Assembly: GCA_934402395.1 (NCBI GenBank)
Contig: CAKRTQ010000011.1
Location: forward strand, 17,578 to 81,577
Direction: 5' to 3'
Length of the DNA stretch: 64,000 bases
Source: an uncultured Eubacteriales bacterium
GTDB lineage: Bacteria > Bacillota > Clostridia > Oscillospirales > CAG-272
Part shown: piece by piece, positions 61,462-64,000 of the stretch
How the letters are laid out: each line of letters starts with the position of its first letter
How positions within the stretch are numbered: position 1 is the stretch's first letter
Made by a program: the position numbers and the translations under genes
Notes under the pieces: generated by a model
What the model was told of the DNA's origin: nothing
What the model saw: the letters and a program-made list of their open reading frames with translations, nothing else
Database searches by the model: none

Positions 61462-61517
61462 CCTGCGACCATACCTTTCCATATACCCCGTGCGGCGCGC
61501 AAAGGCATAAATAAATT

Positions 61518-62750
61518 TCAGTCAACAATATCCGGAAGCGCCGCCCGCGCGCCTTCCGGATCGCTTTTTACAAGGAAGCCGCGTATATTCTCATATTTTT
61601 GACGGCACGCCTCAAGCCGCGCCGGGCTCATATTTTCGTCAAGAACAGCGCGCAGAAGAACATTTTTGGGTGTGTCATCGGGATCTGTAAGCTCAAGAGC
61701 GGAGACCGTATAGCCCTCCGCCTCAAGCCGCGCAAGGCGCGCCGCATCCGTAAGCACATCGCACAGCTTGCGCGACAGAAACGGATGCTCGGTAACAAAC
61801 GAAAGCTCGGGACAGTCGATGTGCCCCGCAAGCGCGTGATGACAGCAGGGCGTGGACAGTATCACCTTTGCCCGCCACACGGCAGCCTTGGTAAGCACAA
61901 TATCTGTGGCGATGTCGCAGGCATGGAGCGATACGACAAGCTGCGGCAGCCCGGCGGCGCCGCTGTCATAGTCAAGCACATTGCCACAGATAAATTCAAG
62001 GCCGTGAAATCCCACCTTTTCGGCAACTGACGAGCAATACTCGATAACATCCGGCTTCAGGTCTACTCCCGTCATGCTCACTTCCCTGCGGCGCATAACG
62101 GCAAAATAATGGTATACGGCAAAGGAAAGATAGCTCTTTCCGCAGCACAGATCGCATATTCTCAGCACACCGTCACGCGGCAGATATTCTTCAATTTCGC
62201 GTATATGCTCAAGAAAACGGCATATCTGACGGAACTTCGGCTGTTTTTTATCGTACACACGCCCGTTTTCATCGCTGATGCCGAGCGCGCGCAGAAAAGA
62301 CTCGCTGCCGTCCAGCAGGCGGTTCTTCTCGCGGTCGTTGCCGCAGTTTCCGGCAGCTGCCGATGCGCTTTTTGCGATAGCGGCTCCGACCGCCGCCGCG
62401 CCTATCACAGTGGCATTCCCCTTGGCGTTGGCGCGGTACTCGCAGCCCGCGCCGCCTTCAACGGTCAGGTTGGCACGCATGTACCCGCGCACGAACTCAC
62501 CGACAGCCGCACTGTCATCCTCGGGAATATTCCGCTGAAGAGCCTTGCCGTCCTTGAGAAAGATCTCAAGCTGAAGCATCCTCCTGCCGCCGACAGTGAC
62601 GGAACGTGCGCGCGCATTCTTCACCGCATCATCGGACGGGACCGAAAAACCGCATTTTTTTATTATCCCCTTTGCCGATGCACCGGCGACAAGCTCGGCA
62701 AAGCGCAGGCTCGCCCGAATTGCGGGATGATCGCTTTTATCAATACTCAT
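61518..62750 (-). CDS. Class I SAM-dependent methyltransferase (Methyltransf_32-like)
   Basis: 410 residues. After an N-terminal domain of about 170 residues that has no clear family, the methyltransferase core has motif I LRICDLCCGKSYLSFAVYHYF near residues 195-215, motif II MTGVDLKPDVIEYC, motif III FICGNVLDYD and motif IV LPQLVVSLHACDIATD. CCHHALAGHIDCP follows. The pattern resembles Methyltransf_32 proteins (human GSTCD/METTL type); substrate unknown, possibly rRNA or tRNA. No clear ribosome site; translationally coupled, since its ATG (62748-62750) overlaps the plsY stop (62747-62749). Confidence 0.82.
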   Translation of the reverse strand: MSIDKSDHPAIRASLRFAELVAGASAKGIIKKCGFSVPSDDAVKNARARSVTVGGRRMLQLEIFLKDGKALQRNIPEDDSAAVGEFVRGYMRANLTVEGGAGCEYRANAKGNATVIGAAAVGAAIAKSASAAAGNCGNDREKNRLLDGSESFLRALGISDENGRVYDKKQPKFRQICRFLEHIREIEEYLPRDGVLRICDLCCGKSYLSFAVYHYFAVMRRREVSMTGVDLKPDVIEYCSSVAEKVGFHGLEFICGNVLDYDSGAAGLPQLVVSLHACDIATDIVLTKAAVWRAKVILSTPCCHHALAGHIDCPELSFVTEHPFLSRKLCDVLTDAARLARLEAEGYTVSALELTDPDDTPKNVLLRAVLDENMSPARLEACRQKYENIRGFLVKSDPEGARAALPDIVD

Positions 62751-63586
62751 TTTTTCTTTTTTCCGTAGGTGGATTTTTTCTTTACCGTTCTTTTACGTGC
62801 ATTTCCGGTCGATGCATCACCGCCGTCATCGGCTGCGGAAAGCCGCGCATCGTCATTTGCATCGTCATCGGCTGCGGGATCGTCATGATTCCACGGGAAA
62901 TGCACCTTCGGCTCCTTGCCATCGTATATCCGCTTGAAATTTTCACGGTGCATCACCAGTATCATCACGGTGATGAAGACCGCGATCGGGATCCGCATTC
63001 CCGCAATGTTTCCGTCCCCGTACAATACCGTGTACGACCCGCTGAGTATCAGCGGATAGAGCAGCGCAGCCATTCCGGACGCCATCGAGACCATGCGCGT
63101 TCCGAGCAGCACTATCGCAAACACGGCGATAAGGACCAGAAACACAAGCGGTTCGGTCATAAGGATCATGACCGCCGCAACAAGCACGCCCTTGCCGCCG
63201 CGGAATTTGTAAAACACAGGGAACATATGCCCGAGCATGCAGAAAAGTCCCGCAAGATACGCGCCGATGTACCCGAGCCAGAGGTAGCCGAGAAGCGTCG
63301 AGATCACGGTTTTGAGGATATCGCCGCAAAGAGTGAGAATCCCCGCCTTTTTTCCGTATGTGCGGAACATATTTGTCATTCCCGCATTGCCCGACCCGTG
63401 CCGGCGCACATCATCCGAAAACAAAGCTCGGGATATGATCACGGCAGAATTCAGACTGCCAAGAAGATAACCGCCCGCCGCGCAAAGAATAATGGGCGGG
63501 ATCAGCCACAGAAGAGCCGGTACGCCGACAACGCCGAAACGCTCGGTGAGAAGGCGGTAAAGACCGCCGGAAATTATCGTTGACAT
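62747..63586 (-). CDS. plsY: Glycerol-3-phosphate acyltransferase PlsY with charged C-terminal tail
   Basis: 279 residues from ATG 63584-63586 (AAAGGATA upstream). An in-frame ATG 30 codons earlier is inside the promoter. About five membrane helices. PlsY motifs: GSGNAGMTNMFRTYG, KFRGGKGV, and HRENFKRI near the end. It transfers acyl groups from acyl phosphate to glycerol-3-phosphate, the first step of phospholipid synthesis, with acpP-linked fatty acid synthesis as the source. Unusual: after the core there is a tail of about 60 residues, first Asp/Ala-rich, then Lys/Arg-rich (KRTVKKKSTYGKKKK). Usual PlsY proteins end near 200-215 residues. Confidence 0.93.
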   Translation of the reverse strand: MSTIISGGLYRLLTERFGVVGVPALLWLIPPIILCAAGGYLLGSLNSAVIISRALFSDDVRRHGSGNAGMTNMFRTYGKKAGILTLCGDILKTVISTLLGYLWLGYIGAYLAGLFCMLGHMFPVFYKFRGGKGVLVAAVMILMTEPLVFLVLIAVFAIVLLGTRMVSMASGMAALLYPLILSGSYTVLYGDGNIAGMRIPIAVFITVMILVMHRENFKRIYDGKEPKVHFPWNHDDPAADDDANDDARLSAADDGGDASTGNARKRTVKKKSTYGKKKK

Positions 63587-63644
63587 GAAAAATATCCTTT
63601 CCGGAAACACTTTCCGATAAGACGCTACAATATAAATTATTATA

Positions 63645-63673
63645 ATTATAACAACCATAGCACCAAAAGTCAA
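63645..63673 (-). promoter_or_regulatory. Promoter of plsY-methyltransferase
   Basis: Minus strand TTGACT (63668-63673), 17-base spacer, TATAAT (63645-63650). The methyltransferase and FolC-like genes follow in the same direction. Confidence 0.85.
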
Positions 63674-63704
63674 CACAAATCATGTTACTATTATTTAAAA
63701 AGGT

Positions 63705-63741
63705 GGGCTGTAAAAAACTCATTTTGAGTTTTTTACAGCCC
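63705..63741. repeat. Hairpin repeat, copy D
   Basis: GGGCTGTAAAAAACTCA (63705-63721), loop TTT, TGAGTTTTTTACAGCCC (63725-63741): 17 perfect pairs. Same core as copies A-C. It lies upstream of the plsY promoter and downstream of the minus-strand gene that enters at the right edge, so it could terminate that transcript. Confidence 0.85.
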
Positions 63742-63825
63742 GTCGGCATAAATGAGATCACTGTACATATCCCGTTTTTCAATTCATGGTCATGACCGTC
63801 CCGTCCGGAGCGTTTGCACCGGCTT

Positions 63826-63873
63826 TTACACAAGGAGGACCGATATCAAAAAGATCAATATATATTTTTTCAT
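63826..63873 (-). pseudogene. Signal-peptide remnant of a small secreted protein
   Basis: GGGAGG lies just before ATG (63871-63873), and the product is MKKYILIFLISVLLV and stop. A one-base shift would let the reading continue as CVKAGANAPDGTVMTMN before another stop. It therefore looks like the decayed start of a secreted or lipoprotein gene. The rest of 63742-63825 shows no gene. Confidence 0.35.
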
Positions 63874-63896
63874 ATAGTTCCCTCCCGGTCGCTTTA

Positions 63897-64000
63897 TCAA
63901 TATACCTTCCCGTAAATTACCGTATCGGTATCCACGAGCCTGCCCACGATCTTTTCACCGTCATACTCATACATGACTATATAATAGATCCCATAATCTT
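63897..64000 (-). CDS. C-terminal end of an unknown protein (partial)
   Basis: Only the last 33 residues are in the window (codons 63998 down to the stop TGA at 63897-63899): DYGIYYIVMYEYDGEKIVGRL then VDTDTVIYGKVY. The 5' part lies beyond the right edge. Beta-rich by appearance. Too short to name; placed 24 bases before the small remnant. Confidence 0.5.
   Translation of the reverse strand, partial: DYGIYYIVMYEYDGEKIVGRLVDTDTVIYGKVY

Noticed and set aside
1..64000. CRISPR arrays, tRNA or rRNA genes, transposases, integrases
   Set aside because: Looked for direct repeats with spacers, tRNA-like cloverleaf ends, and DDE or integrase motifs; none was seen.

Overview
The window reads as chromosomal DNA of an uncultured gut-type clostridium (Bacillota, class Clostridia). 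Evidence from the sequence: low-GC Gram-positive style promoters (TTGACA-N17-TATAAT recurs many times), strong AGGAGG ribosome sites, IreB, NrdR, the DUF4830 and DUF5071 families, the archaeal-type prolyl-tRNA synthetase common in Clostridia, SAM-I and FMN riboswitches in front of metK and ribU, and CwlD- and YtvI-like proteins that point to a spore-forming ancestry. Genus cannot be fixed from this window. No rRNA, tRNA, CRISPR array, insertion sequence or integrase was seen.

Layout. 1-4202 (minus): a run of four genes (GLUG-repeat surface protein, Lrp/AsnC regulator, S51 peptidase lipoprotein, lamin-tail-like secreted protein cut by the left edge). 4444-6073 (minus): DUF5131, nrdR and a DUF6514-like gene. 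6557-8686: a small membrane protein, lgt, a DUF4190-like membrane protein, a 28-residue membrane peptide and a divergent XRE repressor with three matching 17-bp palindromic operators. 8820-14165 (minus): a TerB-N/TerB-C protein, a BrxD-like ATPase and an Lhr/BrxHI-like helicase in one operon, the best candidate here for an under-described defence or stress system. 14379-21416: MATE exporter, then plus-strand housekeeping genes (ireB, ribF, a PBP5-like carboxypeptidase, acpP, cwlD, radA).

21571-25734: AraC regulator diverging from an FAD oxidoreductase-GDPD pair, then DUF4830. 25798-30812 (minus): rodA-like SEDS polymerase, DUF5071, proS, ftsH. 31054-36233: AraC regulator diverging from a frameshifted solute-binding lipoprotein and an FAD oxidoreductase with two Rossmann folds and a helical-repeat tail. 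36307-37158: an AT-rich orphan with two membrane helices and a PLD-like domain. 37216-45415 (minus): pepD, mreB, comF, recD2, a small membrane protein, metK with SAM-I riboswitch, and a small export protein. 45416-58643 (minus): ribU with FMN riboswitch, tuf, fusA, rpsG, rpsL, rpoC, rpoB. 59043-63586: ytvI, a FolC-like protein with a ruined P-loop, a methyltransferase and plsY.

Themes beyond the gene list: four dispersed hairpins share the core AAAAAACTCA/TGAGTTTTTT but have different self-complementary outer stems; two promoters (proS and rpsL) carry TTGACA exactly in the loop of an inverted repeat; several household enzymes have paralogues or homologues with altered catalytic motifs; and S12 carries the substitution associated with streptomycin resistance.
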